This document shows, piece by piece, positions 18,257 to 26,255 of a stretch of DNA of 64,000 nt (positions are counted from its first letter, which is position 1; the number at the start of each line of letters is the position of its first letter). The notes beneath the pieces are model-generated. The model was not told the DNA's origin and searched no databases. It saw nothing but the letters and a program-made list of their open reading frames with translations. The stretch lies in contig NZ_CP013437.1 in NCBI RefSeq assembly GCF_001718795.1, positions 434,001-498,000 of the forward strand, written 5' to 3'. The stretch is from Burkholderia latens (lineage in GTDB: Bacteria > Pseudomonadota > Gammaproteobacteria > Burkholderiales > Burkholderiaceae). The position numbers and the translations under genes are program-made.

Positions 18257-19443
18257 CGCGCCACCTGCGGATGCCGGCGATGCAGGTGCCGGAAGCCGAT
18301 CATGGTCACGCCCAGCAGACACGCGAACATGATGGCAATCGTCGCGTTCGTCTCCATGGGCAACGCGCTGACGACCCCCGATACGATAGAACCGAGCGCC
18401 AGCATCAGGCACCCTTGCAGACTGGCTGCAGCGCCGGCGCGGCCCGGGAACAGGGCCATCGAGCGCGCCATCGCGTTGGAGAAGATGAAGCCCTGCGCAA
18501 ACGCGATCAGCATGATTCCGCCGAGGGCGGTCGCCAGGCTCAGCTCGACGCCGCTCGACGCCACGCAGGCCACCCCGAGCGCAAAGGTCGCGATGCCGCC
18601 GCGCATGAGCTGCTCGCCGCTGTAGCGGCGGATCAGGCTCCGGTTCAGCGTCGTGCCGCCGAGGTAGCACAAGCCGACGCCGAGCGCAGTCGAGCCGAAG
18701 TAGGCCGCGGAATGCCCGAGGCGGATCTGCACGATGTACGGCCCGATCACGTTCCACATCAGGAACGCCGAGAAGCTCATCCCGAGCATCGCGACAGCCG
18801 ACTGGAAGTGCGGATCAGACAGGATCTCGCGATAGCCCGCAATGGTTTGCCGCGGCGTGCGCCGCAATTCCGGCCGCAGCGTCTCGCGCAATCCCGCGAA
18901 CGCAAACGACAGCACGACGAGCCCGTAGCCGCAATACACGACGAAGTTCCAGCGCCAGCCGGCCCACTCCTGCACGTGTCCGCCCACATACGGCGCGATC
19001 ACCGGGCCCAACCCGAACGCCAGGCTGAGGTAGACGATCGCGACGCGGAAGCGGTCGCCCTTCAGCCGGTCGACCAGCACGGCGCGCGCGACGACCTGGC
19101 ATGAGCCGATTGCGAAGCCCTGAATCGCGCGTCCCGCCATCAGCACCTCGAACGAAGGCGCGACGACGGCCAGCGCACTGCCGGCGATGAACAGCACGAG
19201 GCCGAAGAGTATCGACGGGCGTCTGCCCCACCAATCGGCCAGTATGCCGAACCCGAGCTGGCCGATCGCATAGAACACGAGCGTGATCGTGATCGTGTTC
19301 TGCATCATGCTCGGCAGGACGTCGAGTTCACGACCGATGGCCGGGATGCTCGGCGCATAGAGATCGATCGCGATCCCGCCGACGCTATTGATCAGCGGCG
19401 CGAGGAACACGAGGAAGTTTTCATATCTGTTTGAGTTGGACAT
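18253..19443 (-). CDS. MFS exporter, Bcr/CflA-like
   Basis: The 396-residue product is a 12-helix major facilitator transporter of the drug:proton antiporter type resembling Bcr/CflA. Early motifs include DLYAPSIPAIGRELDVLPS after the first helix and GILADWWGRRPSILFGLVLF, which is MFS motif A between helices 2 and 3; ARAVLVDRLKGDRFR matches the cytoplasmic loop after helix 4. The start at 19443 lies 57 bases beyond the stop of the haemolysin-family gene, on the same strand. The gene sits inside an operon with an acyl/aryl ligase and a 2OG oxygenase, so export of the pathway product, or self-protection, is its likely role. Confidence 0.88.
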   Translation of the reverse strand: MSNSNRYENFLVFLAPLINSVGGIAIDLYAPSIPAIGRELDVLPSMMQNTITITLVFYAIGQLGFGILADWWGRRPSILFGLVLFIAGSALAVVAPSFEVLMAGRAIQGFAIGSCQVVARAVLVDRLKGDRFRVAIVYLSLAFGLGPVIAPYVGGHVQEWAGWRWNFVVYCGYGLVVLSFAFAGLRETLRPELRRTPRQTIAGYREILSDPHFQSAVAMLGMSFSAFLMWNVIGPYIVQIRLGHSAAYFGSTALGVGLCYLGGTTLNRSLIRRYSGEQLMRGGIATFALGVACVASSGVELSLATALGGIMLIAFAQGFIFSNAMARSMALFPGRAGAAASLQGCLMLALGSIVSGVVSALPMETNATIAIMFACLLGVTMIGFRHLHRRHPQVAR

Positions 19444-19500
19444 GGGGACGTTCCTGAAATGACGGGACAGGCCGACGCGAGTGCGTGCGGCCTGTCGGGA

Positions 19501-20127
19501 TCAGTGACCGTTGGCGGTGCATTCGACCTGCCTCGGCGACATTCGGGCCGAGGGCGGATCGCCGAGCGGGCTCCACATCGGCAAATCGTTGCGTCTGGCC
19601 ATGTCGTCGATCCTCACCATGATGACGCGCGGCGAGTTGTCGTAGTAAGTGCCCCAGTCGACATGCCGGTCACGCACCCGGCTCGCACACGCGCGGCCGA
19701 GGTCGTCATAGGCGATTTGCAACGACTGCACGATGTAACGCACCCGCTCCGTCGCGGTCATCAGCACGTATCGGTAGTGGTGCTGGGCCAGTGTGCGGAA
19801 CACGCTCGCCATCAGGTAGCGCCCCGCGCCCTTCGGGCCGAACGACGAGAACTGCCCGAGCTCGATCAGCTCCGCACGCGACAGCCCATACAGGCTCGTC
19901 AGCGATTCGTCGAGGTAGTGCTCCGAGAACAGCCGCGCGCTATCGCCCCAGCTGAGCCCCAGGCACGCGTATCCGGGCAAGGTTCTCTTGCGGTCGGTGA
20001 GACACCAGAACTGGTCCGGGCGAGGCTCCGGACGCGCGCCGTGCGCCTGATAGTAGTGCTGCGAGACCGCGAGCTGAATCTCGCGATAGGCGTCCTGGCC
20101 CGGGTGAAAAGTCCGTACGATCTGCAC
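19501..20127 (-). CDS. Thermostable haemolysin-family protein
   Basis: The 208-residue product resembles the thermostable haemolysin family (T_hemolysin; delta-VPH of Vibrio). Supporting stretches are QHYYQAHGARPEP, GYACLGLSWGDSARLFSEHY and ELIELGQFSSFGPKGAGRYL. Despite the name, biochemical function in this family is poorly established. The compact alpha/beta pattern and the Glu-rich ELGQF segment recall acyltransferases of the acetyltransferase/autoinducer-synthase fold; that is inference. The start is GTG with GGGAG upstream. It follows the ligase gene by 14 bases and precedes the MFS exporter, so it is embedded in the operon and could transfer an activated acyl group made by the ligase. 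There is no signal peptide, which argues against a simple secreted toxin. Confidence 0.75.
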   Translation of the reverse strand: MQIVRTFHPGQDAYREIQLAVSQHYYQAHGARPEPRPDQFWCLTDRKRTLPGYACLGLSWGDSARLFSEHYLDESLTSLYGLSRAELIELGQFSSFGPKGAGRYLMASVFRTLAQHHYRYVLMTATERVRYIVQSLQIAYDDLGRACASRVRDRHVDWGTYYDNSPRVIMVRIDDMARRNDLPMWSPLGDPPSARMSPRQVECTANGH

Positions 20128-20141
20128 GTTCGGCTCCCCGG

Positions 20142-21611
20142 TCAGTAAAGCGACGCCGCATGGTCACGCTCGATCAGCTGGCGGCGCGGCCGCCCGGTGA
20201 CCGTGTAGTAATCCGTGCGGAAGCGCTCGATGTCGGTCACGACCCGGACGCGCCGCACCCGCGCGAAATCCGCGAGCCGCGGTTCGAGCCGCGCCATCTC
20301 GTGGCGCACCGCCGCTTCGTCGTGCGTGGACAGCACGATCGCCGCCGGCTCTTCGCGCCCTTCGCCGAACACCACGATGTCGTCGATCAGCGGACTTTCC
20401 TTGTAAACCGTCTCGACCCACTCCGGCGAGATGTTGCGCGCCGTCGACAGGATGATCACGTGCTTCTTGCGGCCGGTGATGTACAGGAAACCATCGACGA
20501 TCTCGGCGAGGTCGCCGGTATGCAGGTAGCCGTCGGTGAGCTCGCACGACGTATCGTCAGAGTTGTAGTAGCCCGCGCAGAGCGTCGGTGTGCGCACGCG
20601 CAGCTCGCCGTCTACGATCACCGGCTCGATCCCGTCGAGGAACGTCCCGGCGGAACCGATGCGGCGCTGTCCGGGATAGTTCAGCGAGATGATCGAGCTG
20701 TTCTCGCTGAGACCGTACGCTTCGTACACCTGCACGCCGCGCTTGTCCAACGATTCGAGCACGGTCGCCGGGATCTTCGCGCCGCCCGTGATGATATGCG
20801 GATTGCGGCGACCGAACAGTTGCGTCGTACTGGTCGACTCCAGCAGGGTATCGGCCTCCTCGAGCAGCTTCGGCGGCAAGTACAGGAAGTTCGGATTGAC
20901 GCTGGCGATCAGGTCGAGGTATTCGCGCGCATTGCCGCTGCGTGCGCCGTACTCTGCGTAGTGCGCGGGCATCAGCGTCAGCGAGCCGCCGGACAGCACC
21001 GGCAGGAACACGCCGAGAACCTGTTCGATCAGCAGGCTCATCGGCACGATCGACAGGTAATCGAGCGGGCCGGCCGGCACGCGCTTCAGCACGTTCGTCA
21101 CGAGCAGGCCGACCGCCTCGTCGCGGATCTTCACGCCCTTCGGCTTCGACGTCGTACCGGACGTATGGATGATCCCGCAGATGCCCGGCTCGATCCGCTC
21201 GCCGGTGGGTGCGCCCGCTGCGGGCCATTCGTCGCTCGCGGCGTTGATGCACGAGATGCCCGGCAGGATCGAACCGATGCGTGCGGCCGTTTGCGCATCC
21301 TGCGCGAAGATCGCGGTGGCCTTGTGCAACAGGCTGCCGATCTGCTCGTCGGAAAACTCGATCGGCACCGGCAGCAGCACCGCCTTCACGCGCAAGATCG
21401 CGAGCATCGTCGCCACCCACGTGTAGCTGGAGCGCGCGGCAATACCGAACACGAGACCGCTGCAATCGCCGTACACCTCCTCCAGCTTGCCGCCGATCCG
21501 CGCGACGTCGGCACGCAATTGGTCGAGCGAGTATTCGCGGCCGTCCATCTCCCGCACGACAATGCGGTTCGGCGCTTCGGCGAAATGACGTTCGATAAGT
21601 GCGCTGATCAT
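20142..21611 (-). CDS. AMP-forming acyl/aryl ligase
   Basis: The 489-residue product is an adenylate-forming enzyme of the ANL superfamily, which activates a carboxylic acid with ATP. Core motifs are present: IIHTSGTTSKPKG (P-loop; serine where glycine is usual), YEAYGLSE, and HTGDL with TGRKKHVII. A recognisable C-terminal lid domain with a final catalytic-type lysine is not clear: the end is DYYTVTGRPRRQLIERD, with arginines in the usual Lys region, so the thioester step may be changed. No carrier protein domain is attached or adjacent. The ATG at 21611 overlaps the stop of the oxygenase gene (ATGA); the longer frame upstream is an artefact within that gene. The substrate is unknown; fatty or hydroxy/amino-acyl acids are possible. 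Confidence 0.88.
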   Translation of the reverse strand: MISALIERHFAEAPNRIVVREMDGREYSLDQLRADVARIGGKLEEVYGDCSGLVFGIAARSSYTWVATMLAILRVKAVLLPVPIEFSDEQIGSLLHKATAIFAQDAQTAARIGSILPGISCINAASDEWPAAGAPTGERIEPGICGIIHTSGTTSKPKGVKIRDEAVGLLVTNVLKRVPAGPLDYLSIVPMSLLIEQVLGVFLPVLSGGSLTLMPAHYAEYGARSGNAREYLDLIASVNPNFLYLPPKLLEEADTLLESTSTTQLFGRRNPHIITGGAKIPATVLESLDKRGVQVYEAYGLSENSSIISLNYPGQRRIGSAGTFLDGIEPVIVDGELRVRTPTLCAGYYNSDDTSCELTDGYLHTGDLAEIVDGFLYITGRKKHVIILSTARNISPEWVETVYKESPLIDDIVVFGEGREEPAAIVLSTHDEAAVRHEMARLEPRLADFARVRRVRVVTDIERFRTDYYTVTGRPRRQLIERDHAASLY

Positions 21612-22537
21612 GCGATGGCTCCCTTGCGATAGCTTTGCGCACCGAAAATGCGGCGGCCCGTGTCCGCGAGACGGCGGCGGCCATGCATCACGCGACTGTT
21701 GTCGATCACGACGATGTCGCCCTTGTTCCAGAACAGGTCGTACGTATAACGGGCCGTCACGTCCTTGATTTCGTCCCACACCTCGAAATCGATGTCGGTA
21801 CCGTCGGCCCACGTGATCAGCGGCGGCTCGTAGTTCACGCTCGGCCCGAGCAGCGAGTTGCAGAACGCGCGACGGCCGGAGAAGCAGCTGACGGTGATCG
21901 CGTCGGTCACACGCTCGGACGACACCAGAAACTGGTCGAGCCGGCGATAGTGCTGGCCGCGAACGCGCTGGTTGACGACCTCGAGGTGCGAGTCGTTCAC
22001 TTCGTGCGCCGGCAGCTGGAGTTCGACGCTCAGGAAGCGTTGCACGTTCGGCCAGGGAATGCGGCGCGAATACTTGATCTGGCGTTGCTCGAACAGACGA
22101 CGCACGGCCGGCGTCAGTTCCTGCAGCACGCGCTGCCCGTCGCAGATCGTCGTTTCGGAGCCGACGCGAGCCGGCTCGAGGCAGTAGAACCATTGCAGGT
22201 CAGGCGTGAACGGCAGGTTGCCGTTCTCGCGGTGCAGGCCCATTTCCAGCTCGCCGGCATCGATTTCGGCGGTGTTTTCCGTCGAAGTCTTGCGCGCCGG
22301 GTCGAACGTGACGCGCGCCGAATGCTCGCTGACGAAGCGGTTGAAATCGTCGAGCGTATCGGCGAAATTGCGAAAGATCACGACACCCGAATGGGCGAGT
22401 TGCGCGTACAACTGATCGGTATCGACCAGGTCGATCGCCTTTTGACCGGCCTCGAGGCTTTCGATCAACTCGAAGCCGAAACGCGGTAACGGTTTATGCT
22501 GAACCCTCGCAGCGACTACATCAATAACATCCATCAT
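21608..22537 (-). CDS. TauD/TfdA-family 2-oxoglutarate Fe(II) oxygenase
   Basis: The 309-residue protein fits the TauD/TfdA group of non-haem iron, 2-oxoglutarate-dependent oxygenases. The metal-binding facial triad is visible as His...Glu in GLHRENGN (about residues 100-105) and the distal His in NSRVMHGRRRL, whose following arginines would bind 2-oxoglutarate. The replacement of Asp by Glu in the HxD/E motif is allowed in this family and is seen in some biosynthetic oxygenases of the CAS/SyrP type. It is the first gene of the operon, 220 bases behind the LysR stop, and overlaps the ligase gene. Likely chemistry is hydroxylation, desaturation or oxidative rearrangement of the acid or amide handled by the ligase. 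Confidence 0.85.
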   Translation of the reverse strand: MMDVIDVVAARVQHKPLPRFGFELIESLEAGQKAIDLVDTDQLYAQLAHSGVVIFRNFADTLDDFNRFVSEHSARVTFDPARKTSTENTAEIDAGELEMGLHRENGNLPFTPDLQWFYCLEPARVGSETTICDGQRVLQELTPAVRRLFEQRQIKYSRRIPWPNVQRFLSVELQLPAHEVNDSHLEVVNQRVRGQHYRRLDQFLVSSERVTDAITVSCFSGRRAFCNSLLGPSVNYEPPLITWADGTDIDFEVWDEIKDVTARYTYDLFWNKGDIVVIDNSRVMHGRRRLADTGRRIFGAQSYRKGAIA

Positions 22538-22757
22538 AGTTGCCTCTCAGTGTGGTTAGTTTTGTGTTCGAATCACGGCCTCGTCGAACACTGACTAATC
22601 TACCGACACGGCGGGGCGCACCGTTTTAAAAATTAAATGGTGGATGTGAATTTTGTTCAGGCTCCTGAAAGGAAGCCCGGCTTTGCTTCCTCACTGGCAA
22701 TAAACCGGACCGGTCGCCGGGACGGCGCGGCGCGGCTCGGTCGCGGCTCGGTCGCGG

Positions 22758-23714
22758 CTAGGCGCGAGGCAATTCTCCCGGGTCGAACGCGTTGGCGCTC
22801 GCGAGATCCTTGAAGAGGCTGCGCATGGTGCGGATGTCGGGGTTCTTTTCCATCGGTGTCGACCAGATCACGTCCAGCGTGAAGGTCGGGAAGCCGAGCG
22901 GCACGTCGCAGATCTGTACGTTCGCCGGAATCGACAGGTGCTGGAGCAGGCGCCGTGGCAGCGTCAGAGCGACCGGCAGCCGCGCGACGATGTTCAGGCA
23001 GGCCTGATACGTGTTGGCGCACGCGACGATACTGCGCGAGCGGCCGAGCTTTTCGAGCCAGCCGTCGATCATGTTGCGCTCGGATACCCACGGCGTCGGG
23101 AACACGTGGGCCATGTCGCAGAATTCGTCGAGCGAGACGCGCGTCGACTGTGCGAGCTTGCGCGAAGCGGTCAGACACACGAAGGTGTCGGAGAGGACCG
23201 ACTCCCACTGCAGGTCGGGATGCAGCCGATGATAGCCGGGGCCGAAGCCGATCGCGAAATCGAGTTCTCCGGCCAGCAGCCGTTCTACCGGCAGCTCGCG
23301 GCCGAGGCGATCGACGATCAGCGAGGTTTCACGGCCGCGCTTCATGAACGACTCGAGTACCCCCGGCAACAGCAGCAGCTCGAAATACTCCGGCGCGCAT
23401 ACGCGCATCACGCGACGTGACGTTGCGGCCACCTGGTCGTCATCCATGTCGGCGCAGTGGTTCACCGCGTCGATCACGTTTCGCAGATACGGTTCGATGG
23501 CCTCGGCCTTGGCCGTCGCGACGAGGCTGCCGCGATCGACATCGAAGAGCACGTCGTGAAAGCAATTGCGCAAGCGTTTCAGGCAATAGCTGACTGTCGG
23601 CTGGCTGATGCTCAGGACTTCGGCGGTGCGGCGCGCGCTTTTATGTTCGTACAGACACAGAAATACCATCACGTCCTGAAGATCGAGTTGGCGCAGTACA
23701 TTACTGTTAAGCAC
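22758..23714 (-). CDS. LysR-family regulator of the oxygenase-ligase operon
   Basis: The 318-residue product is a LysR regulator resembling the NodD/LeuO-type branch: the DNA-binding part is LQDVMVFLCLYEHKSARRTA then SISQPTVSYCLKRLR, followed by the co-inducer domain. The start codon is GTG at 23714. It lies directly upstream of, and on the same strand as, the oxygenase-ligase-haemolysin-MFS-DoxX operon, with a 220-base AT-rich gap, so it is a good candidate for its regulator, although LysR genes are more often divergent. An imperfect hairpin (AGGAAGC/GCTTCCT) at about 22670-22691 may attenuate or end its transcript. The inducer is unknown. Confidence 0.88.
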   Translation of the reverse strand: MLNSNVLRQLDLQDVMVFLCLYEHKSARRTAEVLSISQPTVSYCLKRLRNCFHDVLFDVDRGSLVATAKAEAIEPYLRNVIDAVNHCADMDDDQVAATSRRVMRVCAPEYFELLLLPGVLESFMKRGRETSLIVDRLGRELPVERLLAGELDFAIGFGPGYHRLHPDLQWESVLSDTFVCLTASRKLAQSTRVSLDEFCDMAHVFPTPWVSERNMIDGWLEKLGRSRSIVACANTYQACLNIVARLPVALTLPRRLLQHLSIPANVQICDVPLGFPTFTLDVIWSTPMEKNPDIRTMRSLFKDLASANAFDPGELPRA

Positions 23715-23792
23715 GATATTTCCTTATCGTTATTGTTGTCGCCGGCATCATTTTTTTCGGTCTTTATCTTAAACCCAACGACTTTCGGTATG

Positions 23793-24344
23793 TCACACCC
23801 GCTCCCCTCGCCCCCACCCTGCGCCGTCAGGCATCAGCGCTTCGCCCGGTAGCGCGAGAAGCGCACGCTTCAGGAGTAGCGCGAGCGTCGTGCGGTCGTC
23901 CCGATTCAGCCCGCCGAGCAACAGATTCAGTGTGTCGACGTGTACATTCACCGCCCTGTCGATCAGCGCGAGCCCCTCGCGCGTCAATCGCACGGCCATT
24001 CCCCTACCATCTTGCGGATTTGGAATACGCTCGACGAGGCCGGCCAGCTCGAGCCGCGTCAGGCGGTTGGTGATCGCGCCCGACGAAATCATCAGCGACC
24101 GGTATAGCTGCGTGGGCGACAGTTCGTACGGTGCGCCCGACCGGCGAAGCGTGGCCAGAACGTCGAATTCGCCCTCTTTGAAGCCAAACGGCGACAACGC
24201 CTCGGTCCGCGCCTTTTCGCAATGCTTCGCCAGGCGCGCCAAACGTCCGAACACCTCCATCGACTTCACATCGAGTTCGGGTCGCTCGTCGTGCCATTGC
24301 GCGACGACCAGGTCAACGTGATCTTCGGTGCCAGGAACCATCAT
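23793..24344 (-). CDS. MarR-family regulator
   Basis: The 183-residue protein has the MarR winged-helix fold: dimerisation helices at both ends and the DNA-binding part LSPTQLYRSLMISSGAITNR followed by the wing VERIPNPQDGRGMAVRLT, in which the DxR motif is conserved. The gene is divergent from the alpha/beta hydrolase gene at 24453 with a 108-base spacer that holds a near-perfect palindrome (24395-24412). It therefore most likely represses itself and the hydrolase gene and is released by a small aromatic or lipophilic ligand, as is usual for the family. Two adjacent ATG codons (24344 and 24341) could start it. Confidence 0.9.
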   Translation of the reverse strand: MMVPGTEDHVDLVVAQWHDERPELDVKSMEVFGRLARLAKHCEKARTEALSPFGFKEGEFDVLATLRRSGAPYELSPTQLYRSLMISSGAITNRLTRLELAGLVERIPNPQDGRGMAVRLTREGLALIDRAVNVHVDTLNLLLGGLNRDDRTTLALLLKRALLALPGEALMPDGAGWGRGERV

Positions 24345-24394
24345 GAATATCCTCGCATTCGATGCGGGCTTGGTTGCTCAACTTGCAGCCAATA

Positions 24395-24412
24395 TATCTC
24401 AATATTAAGATA
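24395..24412. promoter_or_regulatory. Probable MarR operator palindrome
   Basis: The 18-base sequence TATCTCAATATTAAGATA is an inverted repeat matching its own reverse complement at 16 of 18 positions. It lies midway in the MarR-hydrolase divergent spacer, 51 bases from the MarR start and 41 from the hydrolase start, as expected for an operator that covers both promoters. Confidence 0.7.
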
Positions 24413-24452
24413 GTTCGGAAGCACATGTGGGGAGCAGCAGTGGAGCAGGCAG

Positions 24453-25262
24453 ATGGCAAAACTATCATTCAGTGACCACGATCTTTATTATGCGGACGTC
24501 GGCAGCGGCCAACCGATCATATTGATTCACGATCTGGGTAGCTGCGGTCTCGCATGGGCGCGGCAAATGCCGTTTCTCCGTCAAGCGGGTTATCGCGTGA
24601 TCGTGCCGGATCTGCCGGGGCACGGTGCGTCCTCGTATCCGGACCGCACGCTTGACGTGAGGGAACTTGCCGGCGGCGTGCAGTTTCTGCTGGATTACCT
24701 TGGCCTCGAAAGTGCCGCCCTCGTCGGCATCTCGCTTGGTAGCGCGATCGCTTTGACGATCGCTCTCGATGCACCCGCACGCGTCGGCAAGCTGGTCGTC
24801 TGCAACGGCTTCTCGAACCTGGTCGACGACGAATTCGTCCGCCGCTTCGAGCTCTGGAAATGCGGTTTCGCGCGCGACGATGGCGCAACGCGGTGGTTCG
24901 AGGAAATGTGGCCTCTGATGGTGAGCGCCGAATTCGCTCAATCGGAAGACGGTGAAATCGCGTATCAAATCGGCCATGCTCGTGCGGCAACCACCGATTC
25001 CGCGCAGCTCGCCCGCCTCTGCATGGGGATCGCGAACTACGACGTCAGAAGGCGACTGAATCTCATACGCAGCGAAACGCTCGTGCTGCAAAGCGAAGAT
25101 GGCAGCATTTTTCCGGCGACCGAAGGGCAACGGCTCGCGGCCATGATTCCGGGCGCCCGCTTCGGAACGCTTCCCGAAGGCGGGCATCATGCAAATCTCG
25201 ACCGTGCCGGGGCGTTCAACTGGGCGGTATTGCGCTTTCTGAGCGGGTCGAACGCTGTGTAG
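24453..25262 (+). CDS. Alpha/beta hydrolase, enol-lactonase-like
   Basis: The 269-residue protein has the alpha/beta hydrolase fold and resembles 3-oxoadipate enol-lactonases and related C-C or ester hydrolases. The nucleophile elbow is GISLGS with Ser94; the acid is probably the Asp in VLQSEDGSIFP and the base the His in EGGHHANLDR. The oxyanion region is IHDLGS, with Asp instead of the more usual Gly after His. It is expressed divergently from the MarR gene with an operator between them, which suggests that its substrate or a precursor is sensed by MarR. No other catabolic genes adjoin, so pathway assignment (such as the beta-ketoadipate route) is not supported. Confidence 0.85.
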   Translation: MAKLSFSDHDLYYADVGSGQPIILIHDLGSCGLAWARQMPFLRQAGYRVIVPDLPGHGASSYPDRTLDVRELAGGVQFLLDYLGLESAALVGISLGSAIALTIALDAPARVGKLVVCNGFSNLVDDEFVRRFELWKCGFARDDGATRWFEEMWPLMVSAEFAQSEDGEIAYQIGHARAATTDSAQLARLCMGIANYDVRRRLNLIRSETLVLQSEDGSIFPATEGQRLAAMIPGARFGTLPEGGHHANLDRAGAFNWAVLRFLSGSNAV

Positions 25263-25519
25263 GTGTTCTTATATTTCTCGTTTGAATGGGCGAGATGCGG
25301 GGACTGTCATTGACCCCACGCCACAAAACTGTCCCGCTTGAATGTGGAAAATTCCGGCGTGCCGTCTAGCGAACCAGCCTGCACAGATCCCTGCCGGCAC
25401 CGTCAACGATGGCCAGAACCGCGCACAAAGTCTTCCGACAGAGGGCTTTGCTGCGAAATCGTCAGGTTTTGCGCGAAAAGGACGGATACCCCTACGAATG
25501 CGAATGCCCGCACCAAACT

Positions 25520-25533
25520 GAACCGTTCGGTTT
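25520..25533. promoter_or_regulatory. TetR-type inverted repeat, site 1
   Basis: GAACCGTTCGGTTT lies 34 bases before the TetR start codon. The arms AACC and GGTT match two further copies (26161 and 26211) placed before the lactonase gene, making it a likely autoregulatory operator. Confidence 0.65.
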
Positions 25534-25567
25534 AAAATGCTCGCATCTCATCGTGTGGTGTTCCGAA

Positions 25568-26116
25568 ATGGGCAGACCCAAAAAATTCAGCCGAGACGGC
25601 GTGTTGGAAAAAACGCTCCCGCTCTTTTGGAAATACGGCTTCGCCGGCACCTCGCTCCAGCAGCTGGAACAAGCCACCGGCGTCAATAAGTCCGGGCTCT
25701 ATTCGGAGTTCGAGGACAAGGAAGACTTGTTCCTGCATAGCCTTCTCTATTACTACGAGCATCGGGGCGCACAGCAGATCCTCACCGCAGAACCGAAGGG
25801 CTACGGCAACATCGAGCGCTTTCTTCGGCTCGGCGATCCGCAAGACAACGGCTGCGTGGGCTGTTTTTCCGTCAATTCGATCCGTGAATTCCCGTCGCTG
25901 TCCGAGCGGGTCCGTGAGGTGGTTGGTGCGTATCACCACAGGCTGATGCCGCAGATCATCGAAAACGTCGAAGCGGAACGTCACCAGCTCCCGGCCGCAA
26001 CGATCGCAACGATCGTCACAGTGTTCTTTGCCGGTTATTGCATCGAACGCAATTTGCCTCAACTGGCGGAAAGCGACGCCGTCGGCGCATTCATGCAAGC
26101 GCTGCGCCTTCTCTGA
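25568..26116 (+). CDS. TetR-family regulator
   Basis: The 182-residue product has the N-terminal TetR helix-turn-helix: MGRPKKFSRDGVLEKTL, then GFAGTSLQQLEQATGVNKSG as the recognition part, and a C-terminal ligand domain with a GCVGCFSVNSIREF segment common in TetR regulators that respond to electrophiles or oxidants. I chose the ATG at 25568 because the frame upstream is not protein-like and this ATG starts the typical GRPKKF sequence. It precedes the lactonase gene by 139 bases on the same strand. Three copies of an AACC-N4-GGTT repeat flank it, indicating that it represses itself and the downstream lactonase/MFS genes. Two cysteines in CVGC could sense redox or thiol-reactive compounds, which is inference. 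Confidence 0.9.
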   Translation: MGRPKKFSRDGVLEKTLPLFWKYGFAGTSLQQLEQATGVNKSGLYSEFEDKEDLFLHSLLYYYEHRGAQQILTAEPKGYGNIERFLRLGDPQDNGCVGCFSVNSIREFPSLSERVREVVGAYHHRLMPQIIENVEAERHQLPAATIATIVTVFFAGYCIERNLPQLAESDAVGAFMQALRLL

Positions 26117-26160
26117 CGCCCCCGACGGCCGGCGCCTCGGCCCGATAGCCACTTCATTTT

Positions 26161-26174
26161 GAACCGATTGGTTT
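26161..26174. promoter_or_regulatory. TetR-type inverted repeat, site 2
   Basis: GAACCGATTGGTTT carries the same AACC-N4-GGTT pattern as the sites at 25520 and 26211. It lies 50 bases upstream of site 3, between the TetR stop and the lactonase start. Confidence 0.7.
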
Positions 26175-26210
26175 TTTTAATTGGCGTAGGCCGCTCCGCG
26201 CACTCATAAT

Positions 26211-26224
26211 GAACCAATCGGTTC
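26211..26224. promoter_or_regulatory. TetR-type inverted repeat, site 3
   Basis: GAACCAATCGGTTC has perfect five-base arms (GAACC/GGTTC). It lies 32 bases before the lactonase ATG, where it would overlap the promoter or early transcript. It is 50 bases from site 2, about five helical turns, so both could be bound from one face. Confidence 0.75.
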
Positions 26225-26255
26225 AATAAAGTGCCGATCCAAACGGAGAGCAGCC

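Noticed and set aside
19501..20127. Secreted haemolysin toxin
   Set aside because: The family name suggests it, but there is no signal peptide and the operon context is biosynthetic.
22670..22691. Strong terminator after the LysR gene
   Set aside because: The seven-base-pair hairpin lacks a proper T-run on the minus strand; kept only as a possible attenuator in the LysR entry.
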